Assembly: GCA_037142875.1 (NCBI GenBank)
Contig: JBAWZV010000001.1
Location: 310,001-374,000, forward strand
Direction: 5' to 3'
Origin: PALSA-600 sp037142875
GTDB lineage: Bacteria; Actinomycetota; Thermoleophilia; Gaiellales; Gaiellaceae
DNA: 64,000 nt
Of this stretch, positions 18,797 through 27,269 are shown piece by piece (position 1 is the first letter of the stretch; each line of letters opens with the position of its first letter). The notes beneath the pieces were generated by a model. That model was not told where the DNA came from. It ran no database searches and saw nothing but the letters and a program-made list of their open reading frames with translations. The position numbers were made by a program, and so were the translations under genes.

Positions 18797-20953
18797 TCAG
18801 CCGCCTGCCGGCGGCGGGACAAGCGGCGAGGGCTCCACGCGCATGACCCGCGCGACCCCGGCCGGAAGCCACCAGTTCCAGCGGCCGAGGATGGCCATCA
18901 TGCTCGGCACGAGCAGCGAGCGAACAATCGTTGCGTCGACGAAGACGGCAACGCCGAGACCAAGGCCGAACTCCTGCAGTCCGACAATCCGACCGGCGAT
19001 GAATCCCGAGAACGCGGCGCACATGATGATCGCGGCCGCGGTGATGATTCGCCCGGTGCGTTCAAGGCCGTGCGCGACCGCGGTCACGTTGTCGTCGCCC
19101 GCGTCCCAGCTCTCCCGGATGCGCGTGACGATGAACACCTCGTAGTCCATCGAGAGGCCGAACAGCATCGCGAACAGGAAGATCGGGATCCAGCCTTCCA
19201 CCTGGCCGAACTGGTAGAGCCCGAGCAGGTCGTGGCCGACCCCCCAGCGGAAGAAGACGACGAGCATTCCGTACGAGGCGCCAACGGAGAGCAGGTTGAG
19301 CAACACTGCCTTGAGGGGGAGCAGGAGCGAGCGGAACGCGCGCAACAGCAGGATGTAGGTGAGCACGAGCACCGCCCCGATCAGCGGCGGAAACCACGTG
19401 TACGCCTCGTGGAGGAAGTCGACACCCTGACCTGGCGCCCCGCCCACGTAGGCCGCGGTGCCAGCCGGGAACCCGGCTCCCGGGATCAGCGAGCCACGGA
19501 GCCGGTGGATGAAGGCCTGCGCCTCGGGGAAGCCGTAGTCGTGGCGGCCGACAACGATCACCTGCGCGTAACGGCCCGTAGCGTCGACGTACCGCCCCGT
19601 GGTCCCCGTGTACGCCGCAGCGACCTCCGGGTCCGCTCGCACCGCGGCGACGAGACGGCCGATCGCTGCCTGGGCAGGCACCGAGCGCACGGACGCGTCC
19701 GGTGATTCGACGACCACCTGGGCCGGTGCAATCGCTCCCGGCCCGAGCGCCGCCCGCAGCTTGTCAAAGCCGACGACTGATTGCTGTGCGCGAGGGATCC
19801 CGAAGGTCGACCCGGGCGTCAGCTGGAACCAGAACGTCGGAACCGCAGCGGCGACCAGGACGGCCGTCCCGAAGCAGAGGTACACGACAGGGCGACGCAT
19901 GATCGACCGGGCAAGCCGCACCCACATGCCTCTCTCGGGGTCGGCCGGCTCGCCAGGGAGAATCCTTCTGCGCGCAATCCCCCGTCGCCCGTAGTAGTGG
20001 AGGAGTACCGGCTGGAGCGTTGCAGCGGCAAGCATCGAGACGATCGGGATCAGAAAGCCAGCGATCCCCATCATCCGCATGAACGGGAGCGGCATTGCGA
20101 CGAGCAGCGCCAGGCCGAGCGCGACGGCGACGCCGGAGAACAGCACGGCGCGGCCCGCCGTCTCCATCGTCCGGATGATCGCGTCCTCCTTCGATCGTCC
20201 ACGCGCGAGCTCCTCGCGGAACCGGTAGACGATCAGGAGCGAGTAGTCGACCGCGATCCCGAGCCCGATCAGCTGGACAAGGTTCGTCGTGTAGGTGGGT
20301 GTCGCCGCGAGATGGGCGACGCCGTAGACGATCCCGAGCGTCCCCATGATGGTGCAGGCGGCGAACAGGAGCGGGATCGTGACCGAGAACGACAGCCCGA
20401 AGACTGCAAGCAGCACGAGGAGAGCGATCGGGATTGCGATCTCGAACTCGCCGCGCTTGAGGTCGTGGTTGAAGATCGGGTCGAGCTCGTGCTGGATCGG
20501 CCCGGCGCCGGTCAGGTAGGTGTGCGTAGATCCGGCGGGGTGACCGAGCGCGCGCAGCAGTGGCTCCGTGTGGCTCTTTGCCTGCGCGACGTTGAGCGTC
20601 GAGACGATGTCGCCGAAGACGATGTGGCGGCTTGCGACGTTCAGCGCGGTCGCGTGGCCGCTCGGAACCACGGTCGCCGCCGCCGCGGTGGCCGCCTGCA
20701 GGCGGTGCAGAAGAGTCGGGTCGCGGCTGTCTCGAACCTCGAAGATGACGGTGAACGAGCCGTCCGGTCGGTCACCGAAGTTCTGCTCGAGCACCGACCG
20801 GACCTTGTCGGAGTCGGTTCCCGGCACCGCGAACGTGTTCGAGAGGAGCGGAGCCAGCTTCGAGTTCGCAAACCCGCCGAGGGTGAGCACGATGACCCAG
20901 AAGGCAAGCCAGGCGCGGCGATGCCGCAAGACGGATCTCGTCCAGCGCTCCAC
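18797..20953 (-). CDS. MMPL/RND-family membrane transporter
   Basis: 718 residues from GTG 20953. It has the two-half RND plan: a first helix (AWLAFWVIVLTLGGFA), a large outside domain, then a block of five to six helices, repeated. Each half contains the buried Asp signature, IAVDYSLLIVYRFREEL in the first and LSMDYEVFIVTRIRESWD in the second. MMPL proteins export lipids or hydrophobic compounds with the proton gradient; the substrate is unknown. A TAGGGT box 7 nt before the start suggests a leaderless mRNA. It diverges from hsp20 across only 37 nt. Confidence 0.92.
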   Translation of the reverse strand: MERWTRSVLRHRRAWLAFWVIVLTLGGFANSKLAPLLSNTFAVPGTDSDKVRSVLEQNFGDRPDGSFTVIFEVRDSRDPTLLHRLQAATAAAATVVPSGHATALNVASRHIVFGDIVSTLNVAQAKSHTEPLLRALGHPAGSTHTYLTGAGPIQHELDPIFNHDLKRGEFEIAIPIALLVLLAVFGLSFSVTIPLLFAACTIMGTLGIVYGVAHLAATPTYTTNLVQLIGLGIAVDYSLLIVYRFREELARGRSKEDAIIRTMETAGRAVLFSGVAVALGLALLVAMPLPFMRMMGIAGFLIPIVSMLAAATLQPVLLHYYGRRGIARRRILPGEPADPERGMWVRLARSIMRRPVVYLCFGTAVLVAAAVPTFWFQLTPGSTFGIPRAQQSVVGFDKLRAALGPGAIAPAQVVVESPDASVRSVPAQAAIGRLVAAVRADPEVAAAYTGTTGRYVDATGRYAQVIVVGRHDYGFPEAQAFIHRLRGSLIPGAGFPAGTAAYVGGAPGQGVDFLHEAYTWFPPLIGAVLVLTYILLLRAFRSLLLPLKAVLLNLLSVGASYGMLVVFFRWGVGHDLLGLYQFGQVEGWIPIFLFAMLFGLSMDYEVFIVTRIRESWDAGDDNVTAVAHGLERTGRIITAAAIIMCAAFSGFIAGRIVGLQEFGLGLGVAVFVDATIVRSLLVPSMMAILGRWNWWLPAGVARVMRVEPSPLVPPPAGG

Positions 20954-20960
20954 GGCGCAG

Positions 20961-20966
20961 ACCCTA
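20961..20966 (-). promoter_or_regulatory. -10 element TAGGGT of the MMPL gene
   Basis: TAGGGT ends 7 nt before the GTG at 20953. It shares a 37-nt divergent region with the hsp20 promoter. Confidence 0.5.
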
Positions 20967-20976
20967 GTTGCCCGGG

Positions 20977-20982
20977 TACCGT
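20977..20982 (+). promoter_or_regulatory. -10 element TACCGT of hsp20-lon
   Basis: TACCGT ends 8 nt before the GTG at 20991. No CIRCE, HAIR or other heat-shock operator is visible in the 37-nt gap. Confidence 0.4.
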
Positions 20983-20990
20983 TCGCGGCA

Positions 20991-21425
20991 GTGACGCGAC
21001 GCGGCCTCGACAAACTGCAGGAGGAGATCGAAGAGCTCTTCTCCGACCTCTGGCACGTCCCGCGCTTTGCCGGAAGGCGGGGCGGCTTCCGGCCGAACAT
21101 CGACAGCTTCCGCACGGAGGAGCCACACGAGCTCACGGTCGTGATCGAGCTCCCCGGCGTTTCGCCGGAGTCGATCTCGCTCGTCGTCGGTGAGGAGACG
21201 CTCGTCATCGCGGGCGAGCGCACCCGGCCACGCGTCGAAGGCTGCGTCTACCAGCAGGTCGAGATCGAGTACGGCCCGTTCCAGCGCCAGGTCCGGCTCG
21301 CCGAGGGCATCGACCCCGACCGCGCCCGTGCCCGCTACGAGCACGGCGTCGTCACCGTCTCACTCCCGATCGGCGACCGTGCGACGGCACGCGGGCGCCA
21401 CACGATCGAGGTCGAGCGGCGATGA
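20991..21425 (+). CDS. Hsp20/alpha-crystallin small heat-shock protein
   Basis: 144 residues from GTG. The alpha-crystallin domain spans about residues 36-140: ELTVVIELPGVSPESISL, then LVIAGERTRP, YGPFQRQVRLAEGID and YEHGVVTVSLPI. The short N-terminal arm has LQEEIEELFSDLW. It acts as an ATP-independent holdase forming oligomers. The stop overlaps the lon start (ATGA), tying a chaperone and a protease into one operon. The C-terminal IxI anchoring motif is not obvious. Confidence 0.93.
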   Translation: MTRRGLDKLQEEIEELFSDLWHVPRFAGRRGGFRPNIDSFRTEEPHELTVVIELPGVSPESISLVVGEETLVIAGERTRPRVEGCVYQQVEIEYGPFQRQVRLAEGIDPDRARARYEHGVVTVSLPIGDRATARGRHTIEVERR

Positions 21426-23848
21426 CGGACATCGAGTTCGACATGCCCGACACGATCGAGCACGAGTTCGAGCTTCCGGCGACGCTGCCGTTGCTGCCAC
21501 TCAAGGACATGGTCGTCTTCCCCCAATCGATGACGCCCCTGGCGATCGGACAGCCGCGATCGGTGCGGCTGATCGACGACGTGCTCGCCGGCGACCGACT
21601 TGTCGCCCTCGTGACGGCGAAGGACGCCTCCGTCGATATGCCTGGCTGGGGCGACATCTATGACATCGGAACCATCGCGGTCATCCACAAGATGATCAAG
21701 GTTCCCGACGGGACGCTGCGCGTTCTCGTGGGAGGCCTCGAACGGGTGAGGCTCGTCAAGCAGGTGTCGAGCGACCCGTACCTCGTCGGCGAGTTCGAGG
21801 CCCTTCCCGACATCAACACCGGCACCCCCGAGGTCGAGGCGCTGACACGCAACGTGCAGGGGCTGTTCGCCCGGATCATCGGCCTTGCGCCCTATCTCCC
21901 CGAGGAGCTGCAGCTTGCCGCAGCGAACATCGAAGAGCCGAGCGCGCTGGCACACCTCGTCGCCTCGACCCTCCGAACGCTCCCGACCGACGAGCGTCAG
22001 AAGATCCTCGAGGAGGTCGACATCGAGCAGCGGCTCCGCCAGATCTCCGTCATCCTGAACCGCGAGGTCGAGGTCTTCGAGCTCGGCTCGAAGATCCAGT
22101 CGCAGGTGCAGTCCGAGATGGACAAGGGCCAGCGCGAGTACTTCCTCCGCCAGCAGCTGAAGGCGATCCAGCAGGAGCTCGGCGAGGGAGACCCCGAGCA
22201 GGCCGAGGTAGCCGAGCTACGCGAGCGCCTGGAGGCGCTCGACCTGCCAGACGACGTCCGCAAGGCTGCCGACCGCGAGCTCGCGCGGCTCGAGCGCCTC
22301 CCCGCGGCCGCCGCCGAGTACGGCGTGATTCGCACCTATCTGGAGTGGATCATCACGCTGCCGTGGGGCAAGACCACCGAGGACAACCTCGACCTCGACA
22401 ACGCGCGCACGGTGCTCGACACCGACCACTTCGACCTCGAGAAGGTGAAGGACCGGATCGTCGAGTACCTCGCCGTTGCAAAGCTCCGCAACCAGATCTC
22501 GGGGCAGATCCTCTGCTTCGTTGGGCCCCCCGGCGTCGGCAAGACGTCGCTCGGGCAGTCGATCGCCAAGGCTCTCGGCCGGAAGTTCGTGCGGATGTCG
22601 GTCGGTGGCGTCCGCGACGAGTCGGAGATCCGCGGCCACCGGCGCACCTACATCGGAGCCATGCCTGGCACCTTCATCCGCGCGCTTCGCGACGCGGAGT
22701 CGATGAACCCGGTGATCCTGATCGACGAGATCGACAAGATGGGCTCGGACTGGCGCGGCGACCCGTCGAGCGCGATGCTCGAGGTGCTCGACCCGGAGCA
22801 GAACCGGACATTCCGGGACCACTACCTCGATCTCCCCTTCGACCTCTCGAAGGTCGTCTTCATCTGCACGGCGAACACGCTCGACACGATCCCCGGCCCG
22901 CTCCTCGATCGGATGGACACGATCCAGCTGACCGGCTACACGGAGGCCGAGAAGCTCGGGATCGCGAAGAAGTTTCTCCTGCCGAAGCAGCTCCTCGCCG
23001 CAGGACTCAAGCGGTCACAGCTCACCCTCTCCGACACGGTGCTCCGCACGATCATTCGCGAGTACACCCGAGAGGCCGGTGTCCGGAACCTCGAACGCCG
23101 CCTGGCCGACGTCTGCCGCAAAGCAGCCACGGCCGTCGCGAAGGGCAAGACGCAGAAGACCCGCGTCGACGACAAGCGCCTGCGCGACTGGCTGGGGGCC
23201 CGTCGGTTCTCGGGCGAGGTTCGCCGACGCACATCGGCCGCCGGGGTCGCAACCGGCCTTGCGTACACCGCAGCCGGCGGCGACGTCCTCTTCATCGAGG
23301 CAACGGCGTACCCCGGCAAGGGCAACCTGACCGTGACCGGGCAGCTCGGCGAGGTGATGCAGGAGTCGGCTCGTGCAGCTCTCTCGTGGGTTCGCGCGCA
23401 CGGCACCGACCTCGGCCTCGCGGAGGACTGGTTCGAGAAGCACGACATCCACATTCATGTCCCCGCGGGAGCGGTCCCGAAGGACGGGCCGTCAGCCGGC
23501 GTGACGATCGCGACAGCGCTCGCCTCGCTCGTCCGCGGCCTGCCCGTCGCCGAGGACGTCGGCATGACCGGGGAGATCACGTTGACCGGACAGGTGTTGC
23601 CGATCGGCGGCATCCGCGAGAAGTCGCTTGCCGCTCAGCGGGCCGGGCTCAAGCGCGTGATCCTGCCGCGCGAGAACGTCGACGACCTCGACGCCCTGCC
23701 GCCCGAGACCCGGAACGCGATCGAGTTCATCCCGGCCGACACGATCGAGGACGTCTTCGCCGCCGCATTCGACGGAAGCCGCCGGGCACGGGCGCGCCGG
23801 GCCCCGACCGTGGTCGAGACCCAGGCTGCACAACCGCGGCGCGGCTAG
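21422..23848 (+). CDS. lon: ATP-dependent protease La
   Basis: 808 residues. An N-terminal LON substrate domain (about 20-220: LPLLPLKDMVVFPQSMTPLAIGQ) and a coiled coil (RQQLKAIQQELGEGD) precede the AAA+ module with Walker A GPPGVGKT (368-375) and LIDEIDKMGSDWRGDPSSAMLEVLDPEQN. The protease domain has Ser691 in PKDGPSAG and Lys734, the same 43-residue spacing as the E. coli dyad. It degrades misfolded and regulatory proteins in the cytoplasm. Translation is coupled to hsp20 by ATGA. Confidence 0.97.
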   Translation: MTDIEFDMPDTIEHEFELPATLPLLPLKDMVVFPQSMTPLAIGQPRSVRLIDDVLAGDRLVALVTAKDASVDMPGWGDIYDIGTIAVIHKMIKVPDGTLRVLVGGLERVRLVKQVSSDPYLVGEFEALPDINTGTPEVEALTRNVQGLFARIIGLAPYLPEELQLAAANIEEPSALAHLVASTLRTLPTDERQKILEEVDIEQRLRQISVILNREVEVFELGSKIQSQVQSEMDKGQREYFLRQQLKAIQQELGEGDPEQAEVAELRERLEALDLPDDVRKAADRELARLERLPAAAAEYGVIRTYLEWIITLPWGKTTEDNLDLDNARTVLDTDHFDLEKVKDRIVEYLAVAKLRNQISGQILCFVGPPGVGKTSLGQSIAKALGRKFVRMSVGGVRDESEIRGHRRTYIGAMPGTFIRALRDAESMNPVILIDEIDKMGSDWRGDPSSAMLEVLDPEQNRTFRDHYLDLPFDLSKVVFICTANTLDTIPGPLLDRMDTIQLTGYTEAEKLGIAKKFLLPKQLLAAGLKRSQLTLSDTVLRTIIREYTREAGVRNLERRLADVCRKAATAVAKGKTQKTRVDDKRLRDWLGARRFSGEVRRRTSAAGVATGLAYTAAGGDVLFIEATAYPGKGNLTVTGQLGEVMQESARAALSWVRAHGTDLGLAEDWFEKHDIHIHVPAGAVPKDGPSAGVTIATALASLVRGLPVAEDVGMTGEITLTGQVLPIGGIREKSLAAQRAGLKRVILPRENVDDLDALPPETRNAIEFIPADTIEDVFAAAFDGSRRARARRAPTVVETQAAQPRRG

Positions 23849-23851
23849 ACG

Positions 23852-24373
23852 TCAGTCGAGCGCGAAGCTCGTCAGGAGCAACGCGCAGCCGGCGTCACTG
23901 GCAGCTGCAGCGCGACGACACAGCAGCTCGAACTCGTGCTTTCCGTCGAGCACGAAGGTGATCTGCTGGATCTTGTCCCCGTAGGCGATCCGGTAAGAGC
24001 GGGAGCTGCGTCCGCCGGCCTGGACCGTCGAGCGACCCGTGACCTTGCCGTGGAGCTGCCCGGCGAGACTCGCCGCGACCTGGTCGAGCTCCTTGGTCGC
24101 GGCGGCGAAGCGTGCAGGGTCGTAGGCCTTCACGAGTGCGAGGGCGAGAACCTCGACCCGGTTGACCGAGCCGAGCGACGCGCTCCAGGAGTCGCCGCTC
24201 TGGCCAAACGTCCAATCCGCGGGTGACTGGAAGCTGAAGCCGGCGCCACGGATGGTCTGCGTCGTGGCCTTCTGTGCCCCGCAGCCCGCCACCAGCAGGG
24301 CAAGCGCCAGGGTGCACCCGCAGGCGTAGAGTGGAAGGCGTCGGAATCGGATGTGAGAGGAGCGAACGGTCAT
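23852..24373 (-). CDS. Lipoprotein of unknown function
   Basis: 173 residues from ATG 24373. A basic n-region (RFRRLP) and a hydrophobic core end in lipobox LVAGC, so the mature protein is lipid-anchored. The mature part begins ATTQTIRGAGFSFQSPADW, which recalls PsbP/LpqN-like folds, and ends with a two-cysteine segment (LLCRR..AGCALL). Its ATG shares the 4-bp palindrome CATG with the ATG of the divergent plus-strand gene, so the start may lie elsewhere; a farther in-frame ATG is at 24418. No function assigned. Confidence 0.7.
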   Translation of the reverse strand: MTVRSSHIRFRRLPLYACGCTLALALLVAGCGAQKATTQTIRGAGFSFQSPADWTFGQSGDSWSASLGSVNRVEVLALALVKAYDPARFAAATKELDQVAASLAGQLHGKVTGRSTVQAGGRSSRSYRIAYGDKIQQITFVLDGKHEFELLCRRAAAASDAGCALLLTSFALD

Positions 24374-24800
24374 GGCGAAGACGAGAGACAAGGTCGGCGA
24401 TGTGGCGGAGATCATCAAACCGTACGTCGAACGGGCGATGAGTGACGAGAAGCTACGCGGAGACCTCCTCCATGCGTTCGGGACGGCTCGCGAGCTCTAC
24501 GGCGACCTGATGGGCGATCGCGGTCGCCCGATCACGCTGGCAAGCCGCGTTGCGACCGACGACGACATCCGTGACAAGCTGCGTGAGGCGATCGAGGATC
24601 TCCGCACGGCGAACGAGCGGCTTCAGGGCAAGCGTGTTCGCGGTGGCCGCAGTCGCAAGCTGCTGATCGCCGGACTCGCCCTCGGAATCCTCTTCAACCC
24701 GGTCACGGGTCGCGAGACGCGATCGTTCCTGAAGGACCTGCTCGACACCGGCGGCGACGGCGAGAGCCACGCCACCGCAAGCTCGAACGGCACCGTCTAG
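24372..24800 (+). CDS. YtxH-like small protein with one membrane segment
   Basis: 142 residues from ATG 24372, preceded by GAGAGGAG with 9-nt spacing, a strong ribosome site. It is charged and helical (AEIIKPYVERAMSDEKLRGDLLHAF, then a coiled-coil-like DDDIRDKLREAIEDLRTANERLQGKR), followed by a hydrophobic KLLIAGLALGILFNPVTG and a polar tail. It resembles actinobacterial YtxH-type stress-associated proteins by layout. No catalytic motif. A TAGAGT box at 24327-24332 could be its -10, giving a leader of about 33 nt. Confidence 0.7.
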   Translation: MAKTRDKVGDVAEIIKPYVERAMSDEKLRGDLLHAFGTARELYGDLMGDRGRPITLASRVATDDDIRDKLREAIEDLRTANERLQGKRVRGGRSRKLLIAGLALGILFNPVTGRETRSFLKDLLDTGGDGESHATASSNGTV

Positions 24801-24804
24801 CACC

Positions 24805-24838
24805 GCAGGGACTGTCCCCGAACGGGGACTGTCCCTGC
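24805..24838. terminator. Strong hairpin between convergent genes
   Basis: Two 16-nt arms pair around a two-base AA turn with one central T/T mismatch (CAGGGAC-T-GTCCCCG against CGGGGAC-T-GTCCCTG). It lies between the plus-strand YtxH-like gene and the minus-strand peptidase and could stop transcription in both directions. The arms are also near-direct repeats of GGGGACTGTCCC. Confidence 0.6.
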
Positions 24839-24863
24839 CTGCACAGCCCGTCGAGCGCCAGTC

Positions 24864-25562
24864 TCAACCAGCAGCGAGGCCTCGCGGGCCCGAGATGTCG
24901 GAGACGGCGAGGAGCACCGCCCCGGGTGATGGTCCGCGCGGGAGTCCGGGTTGGCTTGCGGTCCACCCGCCGATCGGACCGAGAGCGGGGAGCGGCGCAG
25001 GCCAGGCGTGCAAGAACGCGGTCGGGTCGATCGCACCGTCGTAGCCGAGCGCCAGGAGCGAGACCGGATGCACCTCGAAGTGCAGGTGTGTCGGTGTTCC
25101 CTCGGCGTCGCCCGTCTCACCCATGAAGCCGATCACGTCCCCGGCACGGACATGGGCGCCGTCTCGCGCGAGCGTCGAGAACGCCGAGAGATGGGCGTAG
25201 TAGAACTCGTTTCCCTGCCTGTCCTGCAGCCAGAGTCGGTTGCCGCCTTCGGGGTTCCAGCCGACCGAGAACACCACCCCGCCTGCGACCGCGACCACCG
25301 GCTCCCCGTGGCGTCCGAAGAGGTCGTCGCCGTGGTGGTAGGAGACGTCAGCCCGAGCCGCGCCGAACGTGTCGGCCGCACCGTTCCCCCGGGGCACCGG
25401 TGCGACGTACGGCCCTCCGTCGAGCTGCGGCGGCACCGCCGGAACGACGGGCCGCGGGCCGGGGAGCGGCGCGCCTGGCGCCACCGGCAGCGGTGACCCA
25501 TGCCGCATCGCAAGCGCAGCCGATGCGGTGCCCACGCAGCAGACGACCGCCACGCAGCACAC
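24864..25562 (-). CDS. M23-family peptidase (LytM-like)
   Basis: 232 residues from GTG. The N-terminus has a short Cys-rich hydrophobic segment (CCVAVVCCVGTASAALA), probably a signal anchor, then a Pro-rich linker. The LytM domain holds the Zn ligands in HHGDDLF and HLHFEVH, with AVAGGVVFSVGW and VIGFMGETGDAEGTPTH between. M23 enzymes cut peptide bridges in peptidoglycan. All four catalytic positions appear present, so activity is plausible. It follows the YbjQ gene by 17 nt. Confidence 0.88.
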   Translation of the reverse strand: MCCVAVVCCVGTASAALAMRHGSPLPVAPGAPLPGPRPVVPAVPPQLDGGPYVAPVPRGNGAADTFGAARADVSYHHGDDLFGRHGEPVVAVAGGVVFSVGWNPEGGNRLWLQDRQGNEFYYAHLSAFSTLARDGAHVRAGDVIGFMGETGDAEGTPTHLHFEVHPVSLLALGYDGAIDPTAFLHAWPAPLPALGPIGGWTASQPGLPRGPSPGAVLLAVSDISGPRGLAAG

Positions 25563-25579
25563 CGCGACCGGCGACCGCG

Positions 25580-25900
25580 TCAGAGCTTACGAACGCGGAC
25601 TGCGGTTCCGTACGCGCAGATCTCCGTCCAGTTCGTCCCCATCTCCGACGTATCGAAGCGCATGGCCAGGATGGCATTGCCTCCCTTCGCCTCTGCCTCG
25701 GCAACCATCCGTGAGATCACATCCGCGCGGCTGTCGACGAGGGCCTTCGTCATCCCCTTCAGCTCGCCGCCGAGGATCGACTTGAGCCCCGCACCAAGCT
25801 GCGAGCCGAGATTGCGCGAGCGAACCGTCAGACCGAACACCTCGCCGAGCACCTCGTCGATCGCGTAGCCGGGAATGTCGTTCATGGTTGAGATCAGCAC
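25580..25900 (-). CDS. YbjQ/UPF0145 family protein
   Basis: 106 residues from GTG 25900, with a purine-rich AAGGTGG upstream. The conserved family text is clear: MNDIPGYAIDEVLGEVFGLTVRSRN, ALVDSRADVISRMVAEAEAKGGNAILAMRFDTSEMG, and TEICAYGTAVRV. The fold forms oligomeric rings and is sometimes labelled heavy-metal binding, but no biochemical role is established. It probably shares a transcript with the downstream M23 peptidase. Confidence 0.92.
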   Translation of the reverse strand: MLISTMNDIPGYAIDEVLGEVFGLTVRSRNLGSQLGAGLKSILGGELKGMTKALVDSRADVISRMVAEAEAKGGNAILAMRFDTSEMGTNWTEICAYGTAVRVRKL

Positions 25901-25982
25901 AGCTGCACCACCTTCTGGATCGTTGACGTATCTGGACGAAGCTCGGTCGGCGACGCGACGATCGCGTCCCGGGGCTCAGCGG

Positions 25983-27269
25983 TCACTGCGCGCACTCGCG
26001 GAGCACGTTCCAGGCGCGCTCGACGTCGGCCTGCTGGGTCTGCCCGTTGCCGATGGCGAGCCGCAGCACGCTCTCCCCGCGCAGCTTCGTCGTAGCGACG
26101 AACACGGAGCCGGTCGCCGTCGCCCGCCGGGCGATCTCGTCGTTGTCGGCGCGCCGGTGTCGGAACGCGACGAGCGAGAACTGCCGGGGCGCCGAGACCT
26201 CCCAGTCGGGATCCGCCGCGACCCACTCCTCGAAGAGCGCGGCAAGTCGGATGTGCTCTCGGATCAACGCCTGGAGCCCCTCCCGGCCGTACCAGCGGAG
26301 GACGAACCAGAGCTTGAGTGCCCGGAAGCGTCGGCCGAGCGCGGGGCCGTGGTCGCGGAGGTCGATCGCACCGTCGGTGGCGGCGAGGTAGTCGCCGTGC
26401 GCTGCGAACGCGGCGCGAAGCATGTCGGGGCGTCGCGTCCAGAGCGCGGAGCAGTCCATGGGGGTGAAGAGCCACTTGTGGGGGTTGACGACGATCGAGT
26501 CGGCCCGCTCGACACCGGCGAGACAGGCGCGAAACTCGGGGCAGACGGCAGCCGCGCCCGCATACGCGGCGTCGACGTGGAGCCAGACGCCGGCCGCCTC
26601 GCAGCGCTCGGCGAGCACCTCGACCGGATCGACGGCAGCGAACGACGTCGTTCCGACCGTCGCAACGACCGCCGTCGCGTCGTCGAGGGAGAAGTCCGTT
26701 CGCATCCGGAGGTCGTCGTCGACCGGGACGGCGCGGAACTCAAGTCCAAGGATCCGAGCGGCCTTCTCGACGGAGAAGTGCGCATGCTCCGAGGCGTAGA
26801 CGGCCCCGCCTGGCCGCAGCTCGCGCGCTGCGGCAAGCGCCGCTAGCGTCGAGGTCGAGGCGGTGTCCTCGATGTGCCCGTGGAGCCCTGAAGGGAGCCC
26901 GAGGAGCTGAGCGAGCCAGTCGAGCGTCACCTGCTCGAGCTCCGTGGCAGCCGGTGACGTGCCCCACGACATCGCGTTGACGTTCAGGGTGGCCACGAGG
27001 AGCTCTGCGAGGATGCCGGGCTCGGAGCCTGTGTTCGCGAAGTACGCAAGGAAGCGCGGGTGGTTCCAGTGGGTGAGCCCCGGCACGATGATCTCGTCGA
27101 GGTCGGCGAGCATCGCCGAGAACGGCTCACCGCGCTCTGGCGCAGCGGCCGGTAGCCGCGCAGCGACCTCCCCCGGTGCGAGCACCGAGGCGACAGGGCG
27201 CTCGCCGACCGTCTCGAGGTAGGTCGCCGCCCACTCCGACGCGGCAGCAAGGTCGTCGCGGAAGCTCAT
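25983..27269 (-). CDS. PLP-dependent group II decarboxylase (aromatic-L-amino-acid decarboxylase-like)
   Basis: 428 residues from ATG 27269. The fold-type I marks are His162 (SEHAHFSVEKA), Asp233 (HVDAAYAGAA) and the PLP lysine Lys265 in NPHKWL. THWNHPRFLAYFANTGS near residue 65 is typical of aromatic amino acid decarboxylases. Such enzymes make tryptamine, tyramine or related amines; the exact substrate cannot be read. It is coupled to polX by an ATGA overlap, an unexpected partnership. Confidence 0.88.
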   Translation of the reverse strand: MSFRDDLAAASEWAATYLETVGERPVASVLAPGEVAARLPAAAPERGEPFSAMLADLDEIIVPGLTHWNHPRFLAYFANTGSEPGILAELLVATLNVNAMSWGTSPAATELEQVTLDWLAQLLGLPSGLHGHIEDTASTSTLAALAAARELRPGGAVYASEHAHFSVEKAARILGLEFRAVPVDDDLRMRTDFSLDDATAVVATVGTTSFAAVDPVEVLAERCEAAGVWLHVDAAYAGAAAVCPEFRACLAGVERADSIVVNPHKWLFTPMDCSALWTRRPDMLRAAFAAHGDYLAATDGAIDLRDHGPALGRRFRALKLWFVLRWYGREGLQALIREHIRLAALFEEWVAADPDWEVSAPRQFSLVAFRHRRADNDEIARRATATGSVFVATTKLRGESVLRLAIGNGQTQQADVERAWNVLRECAQ

